DNA of 64,000 nucleotides, taken from Oscillospiraceae bacterium (GTDB taxonomy: Bacteria; Bacillota; Clostridia; Oscillospirales; CAG-272). The stretch lies in assembly GCA_015065385.1 (NCBI GenBank), contig SVQK01000120.1, forward strand, positions 1 to 64,000, written 5' to 3'. Positions 33,949-42,689 of this stretch are shown here, one piece after another. Every line of letters begins with the position of its first letter. Position 1 is the stretch's first letter. The position numbers and the translations under genes were made by a program. The notes under the pieces are model-generated. The model made no database searches. It saw only the letters and a list, made by a program, of their open reading frames with translations, and was not told the DNA's origin.

Positions 33949-36165
33949 ATGGGCTGGTTTGAGAATCAGATCGATCAGAGACGGAAGTCGGACGATCAGC
34001 TCCTCGAGGATTCGTTCGTCAAGGTCGCGGGCGTCGTGCTCGGGCGGCGTACGGCGGAGAAGATCGGAGACGCGCGGATCGTCACGAAAAACGCCATCGA
34101 TGAGATCTTAAAATACTACCATTACAAGTCGGTCGAGCTGCCGGACAGCATCCGCGACACCGAAGCGCAGCTCGACTTCTGCCTCAGACCCCACGGCATG
34201 ATGCACCGCACCGTCGAGCTGACGGAGGGATGGTACAAGGATTCCTTCGGCCCGATCCTCGCGTGCACGAAGGGGGAAAATCAGGCCGTCGCGCTTCTTC
34301 CCGGGACCGTCAGCGGGTATTCCTTCCGGGATCCGGCGACAGGGGAACGCGTAAAGCTGAACGCGAAGACCGCCGCGCTGTTCGAGAGAGAGGCCGTGTG
34401 CTTTTACCGCCCCCTCCCGCAGAAAAAGCTCGGGATCCCGGATCTTCTCTTTTACATGAAGCGCTGCATCTCCAGCGGAGACCTGATCCTTCTGGCAGCG
34501 GCGACGCTTGCGGTGACGACCGTCGGGCTGGTCATGCCGCGGATCACAAAGACCCTGACCGGGCCGATCCTTTCCGCCGGAAAAGCAGATGCCCTCATCG
34601 GGATCGCGGTCGCCATGGTCTGCATCTCGCTCTCCTCCCAGCTGTTCAGCAGCGTGAAGGGGATGCTTCAGGCCCGGATGAACGCCAAAATGAGCCTCGG
34701 CGTTCAGGCGGCCATGATGATGCGGCTTCTGAACCTCCCGGCGAGCTTCTTCCGCAAATACAGTCCGGGAGAGCTGAAAAGCCGCTCCATGTCGGTGAGC
34801 CAGCTCTGTTCTCTCCTTTTGGAAGTCATTCTCGGCGCGGGGCTGACGTCCGTCACGTCCCTTCTGTATGTGGGGCAGATCTTCCGCTTCGCGCCCACGC
34901 TCGTTTTGCCGTCCCTCTGCATCATCCTTGTGACCGTCGGCTTTTCCGCCCTGACCACCTTTGCGCAGATCCGCGTCAACAAGATGCACATGGAGCACAG
35001 CGCGAAGGAATCCGGCATGAGCTACAGCCTCATCACCGGGGTACAGAAGATCAAGCTCGCGGGAGCGGAGAAGCGTGTCTTCGCCAAGTGGCTGGATCTC
35101 TACGCGGAAGGCGCGGAGCTGACCTACAATCCCCCCGCGTTCCTCAAGCTCAATCCCGTCTTCTCCACGGCCATCAGCGCGGCGTCCAATATCGTCATGG
35201 TCCTTTTAGCGGTGAAAAGCGGGATCGGACAGTCGTCCTACTTTGCTTTCACGGCGGCCTACGGGATGCTGATGGGCGCGTTTATGTCCGTTTCGGGCAC
35301 GGCTTTGTCCGCGGCGCAGATCCGGCCCATTCTTGAGATGGCGGAGCCCTTTCTGAAAACCGAACCGGAGACCGCGGAGGACAAGGAGATCGTCACCGGC
35401 TTATCCGGGAGCGTGGAAATCGACCATGTGTCCTTCCGGTATTCCGCGGACGGCCCGTACATTCTGAACGATCTCTCCCTGAAAATCCGATCCGGGGAGT
35501 ACGTCGCCGTCGTCGGAAAGACCGGATGCGGCAAATCCACGCTGGTGCGGCTGCTTCTGGGGTTCGAGAAGCCGGAAACGGGCGCGGTCTTCTACGACGG
35601 AAAGAACATCGAAACGCTCGATCTGCCCTCCCTGCGGAGGAAGATCGGGACGGTCATGCAGGACGCCGGTCTGTTTCAGGGGGATATCTATTCCAACATC
35701 GTCATCACGGCCCCGGAGCTGACCCTCGACGAGGCGTGGGAAGCCGCGGAAAAAGCGGGGATCGCGGACGATATCCGGGCCATGCCGATGGGAATGAGCA
35801 CGTTCGTCTCCGAAGGGCAGGGGGGCATTTCCGGCGGACAGCGGCAGCGGCTCATGATCGCCCGCGCCATCGCTCCGAAGCCGAAATTCCTAATCTTCGA
35901 CGAGGCGACCTCCGCCCTCGACAACCGGACGCAGAAGCAGGTCTCGGAGGCGCTGGACAAAATGGGCTGCACGCGCCTTGTCATCGCGCACAGGCTGTCC
36001 ACCATCCGGCACTGCGACCGCATCCTTGTGCTCGACGGCGGCCGGATCATCGAAGACGGCACCTACGACGAACTGATCGAACAGAACGGATTCTTCGCGG
36101 AACTGGTCGAGCGGCAGAGGCTGAATACGGACGAAGCGAACGCGGCGCGCATTCAGGGACAATAA
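33949..36165 (+). CDS. NHLM-type ABC transporter without peptidase domain
   Basis: 738 aa. The N-terminal ~220 residues (starting MGWFENQIDQRRKSDDQLLE) are not a C39 peptidase and have the layout of the second ABC subunit in NHLM bacteriocin systems. Membrane segments lie at about 180-440. The ATPase has Walker A GKTGCGKS, signature ISGGQRQRL, Walker B FLIFDEATSALD and HRLST switch. It may form a heterodimer with the upstream C39 transporter. A strong terminator follows 25 bp after the stop, ending the operon. Confidence 0.87.
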   Translation: MGWFENQIDQRRKSDDQLLEDSFVKVAGVVLGRRTAEKIGDARIVTKNAIDEILKYYHYKSVELPDSIRDTEAQLDFCLRPHGMMHRTVELTEGWYKDSFGPILACTKGENQAVALLPGTVSGYSFRDPATGERVKLNAKTAALFEREAVCFYRPLPQKKLGIPDLLFYMKRCISSGDLILLAAATLAVTTVGLVMPRITKTLTGPILSAGKADALIGIAVAMVCISLSSQLFSSVKGMLQARMNAKMSLGVQAAMMMRLLNLPASFFRKYSPGELKSRSMSVSQLCSLLLEVILGAGLTSVTSLLYVGQIFRFAPTLVLPSLCIILVTVGFSALTTFAQIRVNKMHMEHSAKESGMSYSLITGVQKIKLAGAEKRVFAKWLDLYAEGAELTYNPPAFLKLNPVFSTAISAASNIVMVLLAVKSGIGQSSYFAFTAAYGMLMGAFMSVSGTALSAAQIRPILEMAEPFLKTEPETAEDKEIVTGLSGSVEIDHVSFRYSADGPYILNDLSLKIRSGEYVAVVGKTGCGKSTLVRLLLGFEKPETGAVFYDGKNIETLDLPSLRRKIGTVMQDAGLFQGDIYSNIVITAPELTLDEAWEAAEKAGIADDIRAMPMGMSTFVSEGQGGISGGQRQRLMIARAIAPKPKFLIFDEATSALDNRTQKQVSEALDKMGCTRLVIAHRLSTIRHCDRILVLDGGRIIEDGTYDELIEQNGFFAELVERQRLNTDEANAARIQGQ

Positions 36166-36189
36166 AAGCGTTCAAACAGAATCCATCCG

Positions 36190-36235
36190 CCGTCCTTCCG
36201 GAAGAGGCGCTCTTCCCGGAGGACGGTTTTTTCTT
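36190..36235 (+). terminator. Intrinsic terminator of the export operon
   Basis: CCGTCC (36190-36195) pairs with GGACGG (36221-36226), continued inside by GAAGAG/CTCTTC, followed by TTTTTTC at 36227. Confidence 0.9.
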
Positions 36236-36690
36236 TCCGCGCGCCCCCCTTTCCCGGCTTTTCAGAACGAATACTGTTTCGCTTCTAAACGGTATGATCG
36301 TGCACAGAACAGCTCTGACAAGTTTTGCCTGTACAAACCCACGATGGCCCCCTTGCCCAATGCGCGACTGAAGCTCTTCGACCTCCGGCTGCACAAGCAG
36401 AGACCGCTGAAAGTTCGCCAAAGGCGAATTTCTGAAGTTCGCCAAAGGCGAAACTTCGCGCGAGGACAGTGGGACACACTGTGGAATTTCGATTCAGATA
36501 TGAGCTGTCAGGTTATGCTCCTCGGCCAAGGAAACCCCCGCACGGGGGGAAACCTGCGGCCCGAGCTGGTGTCCGCGATCGAAGATCGCAGCCCGTGCCT
36601 CCCGCCCTGAGCAGGGCATCCAATTCCAGAAACGCGCAGCGTTTCTTTCCTTTATGTCCATTTAGAAGGGATTAAGTATAAATAATTCCA
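36236..36690. other. Non-coding region rich in hairpins and short repeats
   Basis: About 450 bp with no believable gene. It contains two copies of a palindromic repeat (36411-36452), then a series of GC-rich inverted repeats between 36521 and 36640: CCCCCGCACGGGGG, GCGATCGAAGATCGC, GCCCTGAGCAGGGC and AAACGCGCAGCGTTT. The short reading frames through it are low in real protein features. It looks like an intergenic repeat element, not a gene. The two-component promoter follows at 36695. Confidence 0.55.
36411..36452. repeat. Two tandem copies of a palindromic repeat
   Basis: AAGTTCGCCAAAGGCGAA occurs at 36411-36428 and again at 36435-36452 (period 24). Each copy is a hairpin, TTCGCC-AAA-GGCGAA. 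Confidence 0.85.
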
Positions 36691-36694
36691 AAAA

Positions 36695-36738
36695 CTATCA
36701 TTTGTGATAGGGACAACGGCGGGTTTTTGTGTTACAAT
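36695..36738 (+). promoter_or_regulatory. Palindromic operator and promoter of the two-component operon
   Basis: CTATCA-TTTG-TGATAG is at 36695-36710. Its last base begins a poor -35 (GGGACA, 36710-36715), followed after 17 bp by TACAAT (36733-36738). The same geometry recurs at 40277-40320. A weak -35 next to a palindrome suggests an activator-dependent promoter. Confidence 0.75.
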
Positions 36739-36773
36739 ACAGGTGAAAAAATCAAAGAGGGGAGGTCGTGGCG

Positions 36774-38366
36774 GTGAAGTCGTCCATTGTCAATACACAG
36801 GTCTATCTGACTGTCACGGTCTGTCTTTTCCTCTGCGGCTTCCTTCATGTCGCGCTGTATCGGGTGTGCCTTGCGGACGGTTTTTCCCAGTTCTTCTGCG
36901 GGGTCTGCGTGACGATGTGGATGCTGACGGTCCAGCGCCGGATCACGGATGCCTCGCTCCGCCGCCTGATGTACGCGCTCTCCGCTGCCCTGCTGGTTCT
37001 GTTTCTGCTTCAGCTCTGCCGGTATGATCTGCTTACGGACGCCGAGCCCTACGATCACCTCCTGTGGTATGCCTTCTACGTTCCGAACTGCGCCCTGCCC
37101 GTGATCTGCTGGATGATCGCCCTCCGGATCATGCGCCGGAACGACAGAAAACACACCGTTCTGGTCGCCGCCGTCCTGATCTGCGCCCTGCTCCTCTGCG
37201 CGCTGATCCTGACAAACGATTTCCACCGCCTCGCCTTTCGTTTTCCCGACGACGTTCATACGGATTCACCCCTCATGCGGCGCGGCCCGGTCTACTTTCT
37301 CTTCCTTGCCTTTACCGTCGCCGCGCTCGGCATGTCCTACGGCTTGATCCTGTTCAAGTACTTCCGCCATGTGTCGCGCAGGCTGCATCTCTCCCCCGTG
37401 ATCCCGATCGTTTTGGGGGGAGCCTATCATATCCTGTATTTCTTCCGGCTGGATCCCCGGATCGGAGGGATTCCGCTGTGGAATTACGAAGAGGTGTACG
37501 CGTGGACGCTGATCGCCTGTCTGGAAGCCTGCATCGTGAACGGGATGATTCCGGCCAATACGGGCTATGAAAAGCTGTTTGCCATGACGGAGGTCCCGGC
37601 GGCCATCACGAACGCGGCGGGGAAGCTGGTCTATCAGACGGCGGCGGCGGAGCTGCCCTTCCGTGATACGGACGATCAGCGCATCCGGCGGTATTCCATA
37701 TCCGGCGGGACCATCACATGGGTGGAGGATCTCTCCGAAGTGCGGGATCTGAACCGCCGTCTGGAAGAGGTCAGCGAACAGATGGAGGCCCGGAACTCCG
37801 TCCTCGCCGCCGAGGGGCAGATCCGCAGGGAACGGGCGGAGGTCGAGACGCGGAACCGGCTGTATGACCGGATCAGCGAGGGAGTCAGGGGCCAGCTCGA
37901 AAAAACGGAAGCGCTGTTCGAGGACGGCTCCGACGCGGCTCTTGCGCGGATCGCGGGACTGACGGCCTATGTGAAGCGGAGGAGCAATCTCGAACTGGCG
38001 GTAACGGACGGGACGCTCCGCGCGGAAGATCTGGCCGCCGCCCTCGCGGAATCCCTGGATTATCTGAAGCTGTGCGGCGTCGGGACGAGTCTGGTCTCCT
38101 TCACGGAAGGTCCCTATCCCGCCGGGCAGATCATTTCCCTGTACGAGCAGTTCGAGCTGGTCGCGGAGTCCAACCCGACCGACCTGAACTCCCTGAACGC
38201 GGTCCTGCGGTCGGAAAACGGAAGACTGTCGCTCCGCCTCCGCATCTCCTCGGACGGGTTCACCTTCCACCCGAAGGAGCGGTTCCGTGGCACGGTGTCC
38301 ATGGACCGGGACGGGGAAGACCTGCTTCTGACCATCACCTGCGCGGAAGGAGGGGACGGCGTATGA
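36774..38366 (+). CDS. 7TM membrane sensor, histidine-kinase-like but without clear ATPase domain
   Basis: About 530 aa; GTG 36774 is 8 nt after GGAGGT, better placed than GTG 36768. Seven or so hydrophobic segments lie in residues 1-245, as in the HisKA_7TM N-terminal domain. A PAS-like stretch (EVPAAITNAAGKLVYQ), a coiled coil (about 325-370) and a helical part with ETRNRLYDRISEGVRG follow. I see no phosphoacceptor His in that segment and no N- or G-box, so it is probably a pseudo-kinase or sensor. It is ATGA-coupled to the kinase gene. Confidence 0.78.
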   Translation: MKSSIVNTQVYLTVTVCLFLCGFLHVALYRVCLADGFSQFFCGVCVTMWMLTVQRRITDASLRRLMYALSAALLVLFLLQLCRYDLLTDAEPYDHLLWYAFYVPNCALPVICWMIALRIMRRNDRKHTVLVAAVLICALLLCALILTNDFHRLAFRFPDDVHTDSPLMRRGPVYFLFLAFTVAALGMSYGLILFKYFRHVSRRLHLSPVIPIVLGGAYHILYFFRLDPRIGGIPLWNYEEVYAWTLIACLEACIVNGMIPANTGYEKLFAMTEVPAAITNAAGKLVYQTAAAELPFRDTDDQRIRRYSISGGTITWVEDLSEVRDLNRRLEEVSEQMEARNSVLAAEGQIRRERAEVETRNRLYDRISEGVRGQLEKTEALFEDGSDAALARIAGLTAYVKRRSNLELAVTDGTLRAEDLAAALAESLDYLKLCGVGTSLVSFTEGPYPAGQIISLYEQFELVAESNPTDLNSLNAVLRSENGRLSLRLRISSDGFTFHPKERFRGTVSMDRDGEDLLLTITCAEGGDGV

Positions 38367-39622
38367 CGGAGCTGCTGATCCGCGCCGGAATCGGCGTATG
38401 GGGCGCGTGCCTGTTCGGAGGAGCCTTCGCCCTGACCGGCCTGTACGTCCGCCAGAGGAGGGCGGGAGGACTCTTCCTCTCCCTGCCGATCGCGCTGACG
38501 GCTTTCCTCACGTTTCAGTACGCCTCCGTCATGAACGGCCCGCAGTTCTATCACGAGCCCGTGCTGGATTTCATGCGGAAGGCGGACGGCGTTCCTCTCT
38601 CGGCCAGAATCGCGTTTCTGCTCCTTCTCACGGGAATCGAGATCCTCATGTCGGAGGAGATCCGGGGGTACGGAAAGCGGCGCATCACGCCCACGTCCGT
38701 CAAGGAGGCGATGGACGCGCTCCCGCTCGGACTCTGCTTCTATTCCGACGAGGGGAGAATTTATCTCGGGAACGAGGCCGCGCGCGAGTTCTGCCGGGCC
38801 GTGTCGGGGGAAAATCTTTTGAACGGCAAGGCCTTCGCCGACGTCCTCTTCGCCGGGACGCTGAGCGAGGGCTGGAAACGGAGCGTGATTCGCGGCAGCA
38901 CGATCCTCCTTCTTCCGGGAGGGCTTGCGCTCCAGCCCGAGGTGAAGAAGCTCTCCCCGGGTCTGTGGCTGCTGACCATCGCCGATATCACGCAGCCGTA
39001 CAGCAGGATCGAAGAGCTGAAGCGGTCCACCAGAGAGGTTGCGGCGCTGAACCGGCGTCTGGAGGCCTACAACCGGGAGATCGTCGCGCTGACCGTGGAC
39101 AACGAGATCCTCGCGGCGAAGGTGAAGATCCATGATGAGCTCGGCGCGGATCTCTTGACCATCCGCCGGTACCTCTTGAACGGGGAAGGGGACAGAAGCG
39201 ACATCGCCGAACGCCTCAAGAGGAACATTTCCTTCCTGAAAGCGCCGCCCGAGGACGTGCCGGACGAGTACGGGCGGATCATGAAAACGGCGGAGGACAT
39301 CGGCGTGCGGGTGGAGCTTCACGGCAGCCTGCCCGAAGAGGAACCGAACAAGCATGTTCTCGCCACCGCCATACACGAATGCCTGACCAATACGATCCGT
39401 CACGCGCACGGAGACAGGCTGACCGTGCGGATCGGGGAAGAGGGGGACTTCATTTCGGCCTTCTTCACGAACAACGGCGATCCGCCGAAGGGACCCGTCC
39501 GCGCGTCGGGCGGGCTCGAGTCCCTGAAAACGCTGGCGGAAAAGGCGGGGGGCGGCATGACGATCCGGGTCGTCCCGCGCTTTTCGGTGGAAATCCGGCT
39601 TCCGAAAGGAGGGAGAACATGA
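38363..39622 (+). CDS. Sensor histidine kinase
   Basis: 419 aa; ATG 38363 overlaps the previous stop. Three or so membrane segments lie in residues 1-100. A PAS-like domain starts near VKEAMDALPLGLCFYSDEG, then a coiled coil. The phosphoacceptor region is VKIHDELGADLLTIRRYL (His in the HDxxG context). The N-box is HECLTNTIRHAHGD; the G-box is less clear, with NNGDPPKGPVRASGGLESLK. It should phosphorylate the LuxR-type regulator encoded next, again with a 4 nt overlap. The signal is probably sensed with the 7TM protein. Confidence 0.87.
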   Translation: MTELLIRAGIGVWGACLFGGAFALTGLYVRQRRAGGLFLSLPIALTAFLTFQYASVMNGPQFYHEPVLDFMRKADGVPLSARIAFLLLLTGIEILMSEEIRGYGKRRITPTSVKEAMDALPLGLCFYSDEGRIYLGNEAAREFCRAVSGENLLNGKAFADVLFAGTLSEGWKRSVIRGSTILLLPGGLALQPEVKKLSPGLWLLTIADITQPYSRIEELKRSTREVAALNRRLEAYNREIVALTVDNEILAAKVKIHDELGADLLTIRRYLLNGEGDRSDIAERLKRNISFLKAPPEDVPDEYGRIMKTAEDIGVRVELHGSLPEEEPNKHVLATAIHECLTNTIRHAHGDRLTVRIGEEGDFISAFFTNNGDPPKGPVRASGGLESLKTLAEKAGGGMTIRVVPRFSVEIRLPKGGRT

Positions 39623-40257
39623 GGTACAGAGTTCTGATCGTGGACGATCAGACCGTGTCGAGACAGCTTTTCGAACGGATCATCCGCGATTCCGACCGGT
39701 ACGAGACGGCGGCGTCCATCGACAGCGCGGGCATGGCGGACGCCTACTGCGCAAGGGAGAAGATCGATCTTGTCCTGATGGACATCGTGATGAAGGACGG
39801 CTCGGACGGGCTGGAAGCGGCGGCGCATATCCGCAAATCGTACCCGAACATCCGGATTTTGATGGTCACCTCCATGTTTGACGCGGCCCTTCTGAAAACG
39901 GCGCGCGAGGCGGGGGCGGATTCCTTCTGGTACAAGGAGGTTCAGGACAGGCCCATGCTCGAGGTGATGGACCGCACGATGGCGGGGGAGCGGGTCTGGC
40001 CGGACGAGGCCCCGGTGACGCCCATCGGGAACGCCGCGAGTTCGGAGCTCACGGAAAGAGAGATCGACGTTCTGCGCTGTCTGGCGGAGGGCCTGTCCGA
40101 CAGGGAGTGCGCGGAAAAGCTCGTCGTCAGCGTCGCCGCGGTCCGGTATCACATCGGGAACCTCTTCGAAAAGACCGGCTTCTCCTCCCGGACGGAGCTG
40201 GTCGTGGCGGCAGTCCGCAGCGGCCTGATCATTCCCGGCGGTAAACGGTGGAATTAG
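39619..40257 (+). CDS. Response regulator, NarL/LuxR family
   Basis: 212 aa; ATG 39619 follows AAAGGAGGG. The receiver has the acidic pair D9-D10 in LIVDDQ, the phosphoacceptor Asp 55 in LVLMDIVMKDG, a conserved Ser/Thr in MVTSMF and Lys in FWYKE. The C-terminal LuxR helix-turn-helix is LTEREIDVLRCLAEGLSDRE followed by VSVAAVRYHIGNLFEKTG. It most likely binds the palindrome found upstream of its own operon and of the SLH gene at 40397; that is inferred. Confidence 0.92.
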   Translation: MRYRVLIVDDQTVSRQLFERIIRDSDRYETAASIDSAGMADAYCAREKIDLVLMDIVMKDGSDGLEAAAHIRKSYPNIRILMVTSMFDAALLKTAREAGADSFWYKEVQDRPMLEVMDRTMAGERVWPDEAPVTPIGNAASSELTEREIDVLRCLAEGLSDRECAEKLVVSVAAVRYHIGNLFEKTGFSSRTELVVAAVRSGLIIPGGKRWN

Positions 40258-40276
40258 TCCGTTCTACAAGAAAAGA

Positions 40277-40320
40277 CTATCATTTTCGATAGGGAAATTT
40301 TGTGAATTTTATGCTAAAAT
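40277..40320 (+). promoter_or_regulatory. Palindromic operator and promoter of the first SLH protein gene
   Basis: CTATCATTTTCGATAG (40277-40292), then GGGAAA as weak -35 (40292-40297), 17 bp and TAAAAT (40315-40320) with an upstream TG (extended -10). The distance from palindrome start to -10 is 38 bp, exactly as at 36695-36738. Confidence 0.75.
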
Positions 40321-40396
40321 GAGAATCAGAGGGAGTGTCCCCTCCGATAAACGCGAGACGATATGAACAACCTGATTCCGGAAGGAGGATTTCCAG

Positions 40397-42583
40397 ATGA
40401 CACGACGCATTTTCATCCTTGTGCTGGCCCTTGTCCTGACCGCGGGACTGTTTCCCGTCAGCGCGCTTGCGGCGGATCTGCCGTTCATTGACGTTTCTCC
40501 CGAGGCATGGTACTACGGCGACGTCAAGACCGCCGTGGACACGGGCCTCGTGAACGGCAAGACGCCGACGACCTACTGCCCGGACGACCAGCTCACTTAC
40601 GCGGAAGCCGTCAAGCTCGCCGCGTGCATGCACCAGAAGAACGAGACGGGCACGGTGTCCCTCGTGAACGGGGATCCGTGGTACCAGAGCTATGTGGACT
40701 ACGCGAAGATGAAGAACATCATCGCCAAGGACTACGAGTGGAGCGCGAAGGCCACCCGCGCCGGTTACATGGCGATCTTCGCCCACGCTCTGCCGGACTC
40801 CTCGCTCGCCAAGATCAACGAGGTCCCGGACGGCTCCATCCCCGACGTTCCCATGACCCGCGCGGAGGCCGCCGAGATCTACAAGCTCTACCGCGCCGGG
40901 ATCCTGCAGGGGAGCGACGACAAGTTCAGCTGCAAGCCGGACGACAACATCAAGCGGAGCGAAGTCGCGGCGATCCTCACCCGCATGATGTTCACGGCCA
41001 ACCGGAAGAGTTTTACGACCGTGAAAGCCGAGACTCCGAAGACCGACCCGCTGAAAATCGTGAAATCCCCGCAGAACGCCGCCCTGAAAGCCGCGGAGGA
41101 AACGCTTTCGTTCACGGTTGAGATCTCGGGAGGCAAGGCTCCCTACCTTTACAAGTGGTTCGTCGAAAAGGAGACCGGGACCACCTACTCGCAGGAATCC
41201 TCCGAGAAAAAGACCAGCACCTGCAGCGTTCCGTTCGGCAAGGATTCTTTCAGTTTCACGAAGTACGTCCGCGTCTATGCGGAGGTGACGGACGCGGAGG
41301 GTAAGAAGGTCACGTCCGAGAAGGCCGAGGTCACGCCCTTCACCGAAGCGGTTCCCGCGCTGAAAATCACGAAGCAGCCGCAGAACGTCACGGCTCCGGA
41401 AGGCGCGATCGTGTCCTTCAATATCGAGGTTTCCGGCGGCAAGGCCCCGTACAAGTACGACTGGCAGGGCACGCACACCAGTCCGTCCTACTCCGACTAC
41501 AACAACTGGGGCAGCTTCCACTCCTCCCTGAACGGAAAACCCACCGTCAGCTTTGAGGCGGACTGGTACACGTTTGAAGACGAAAGCCAGATCTACCGCT
41601 GCATCGTCACCGACGCGCTGGGCACTCAGATCATTTCGGATACCTTCAAGATTTATCGGTCTAACGACCTGAAAATCACGACGCAGCCGAAGACGGTCAC
41701 CGTGGCGATGGATGATTACGCTGTCTTTACCGTGGCGGTTTCCGGCGGCAAGGCTCCGTACAAGTACGACTGGCAGAGCATCGACTATACCGGATCGTCG
41801 TCGCACGATACCTGGTCTTCGTTTAATGCAAGTCTGAACGGCTCGCCCACCCTGACCTTCGACGCGGAATGGTACACCTTTGATTTTGCAATCCGCTGTG
41901 TCATAACGGACGCCAACGGAAAACAGGTCATAAGCGAGCTTGCCTATCTGGTTGAAGCGGTAACTTCCCAGCTAAAGATCGTCTCGCAGCCCGAAAGCAA
42001 AACCGGACCGGAAGGTACATGGGTAAACTTCTCGGTCACGGTATCCGGAGGAAAAGCACCGTATTCCTACTATTGGGAGGCAACAGAGGGATCCTCCGAG
42101 TACTCCAACATGACATGTGCAACTGTCAAAGGTGAATACACCGCAACATTGCAGGTTCTGATCAAAAAAGGCTACTACCCCTTGGACGAAAATATCCGCT
42201 GCGTGATTACCGACGCAAACGGAACTAAAGTTACTTCCAATGTGGTGACAGCTAAACTTTTAGGCAACAGTGGCAATGACCAGTATATCGTAAAGCAGCC
42301 GGGCGATTATTGGATGGGGGGCTCGCAGGATGATGCGACCTTCACGATCGAAATTCACGGTCTCTCTGCTCCCTATACCTACGACTGGTACTACGGCCGA
42401 CCGGGGGACTACAGGTTGTTTGCTTCGACATTCACGACTTCCGACTACAATACTGTCACCTATACATTTTCAGATTACGATTTCGAAGGTCTGCAAGCCA
42501 CCGATATCGATATATACTGTGTTGTAACGGATGACTGGGGGGCAACGGCTAAATCGAATATCTGCCATCTCTATAAGTATTGA
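40397..42583 (+). CDS. SLH-domain surface protein with Ig-like repeats
   Basis: 728 aa with a signal peptide ending near LFPVSALAA (about residue 25). SLH motifs occupy about residues 28-200 (FIDVSPEAWYYGDVKTAVDTG, in part, and PMTRAEAAEIYKL). Five repeats of about 100 residues follow, starting near 215, 322, 426, 525 and 632, each with LKI-x-QP and SGGKAPY-x-YxW. This repeat resembles bacterial Ig/PKD-like modules. SLH domains hold proteins on the cell wall. The last two repeats use more AT-rich codons than the first three. Expression is probably controlled by the two-component system next to it. Confidence 0.85.
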   Translation: MTRRIFILVLALVLTAGLFPVSALAADLPFIDVSPEAWYYGDVKTAVDTGLVNGKTPTTYCPDDQLTYAEAVKLAACMHQKNETGTVSLVNGDPWYQSYVDYAKMKNIIAKDYEWSAKATRAGYMAIFAHALPDSSLAKINEVPDGSIPDVPMTRAEAAEIYKLYRAGILQGSDDKFSCKPDDNIKRSEVAAILTRMMFTANRKSFTTVKAETPKTDPLKIVKSPQNAALKAAEETLSFTVEISGGKAPYLYKWFVEKETGTTYSQESSEKKTSTCSVPFGKDSFSFTKYVRVYAEVTDAEGKKVTSEKAEVTPFTEAVPALKITKQPQNVTAPEGAIVSFNIEVSGGKAPYKYDWQGTHTSPSYSDYNNWGSFHSSLNGKPTVSFEADWYTFEDESQIYRCIVTDALGTQIISDTFKIYRSNDLKITTQPKTVTVAMDDYAVFTVAVSGGKAPYKYDWQSIDYTGSSSHDTWSSFNASLNGSPTLTFDAEWYTFDFAIRCVITDANGKQVISELAYLVEAVTSQLKIVSQPESKTGPEGTWVNFSVTVSGGKAPYSYYWEATEGSSEYSNMTCATVKGEYTATLQVLIKKGYYPLDENIRCVITDANGTKVTSNVVTAKLLGNSGNDQYIVKQPGDYWMGGSQDDATFTIEIHGLSAPYTYDWYYGRPGDYRLFASTFTTSDYNTVTYTFSDYDFEGLQATDIDIYCVVTDDWGATAKSNICHLYKY

Positions 42584-42689
42584 CAGCGTTTTCCCAAGCA
42601 GCTCGGAAGATTACAAAACAACTCGAGTGCACAACCGTTTCAAACATTCACCCGCAAGCGTTATTCTGATTCACACAAGGAGGCACATC

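Noticed and set aside
36411-36452. Possible CRISPR array
   Set aside because: Only two copies with a 6 bp gap, no spacers of usual size and no cas genes.
36262-36610. Several short open frames in the hairpin-rich region
   Set aside because: They only translate the palindromic repeats, have no ribosome sites and no recognisable domain.
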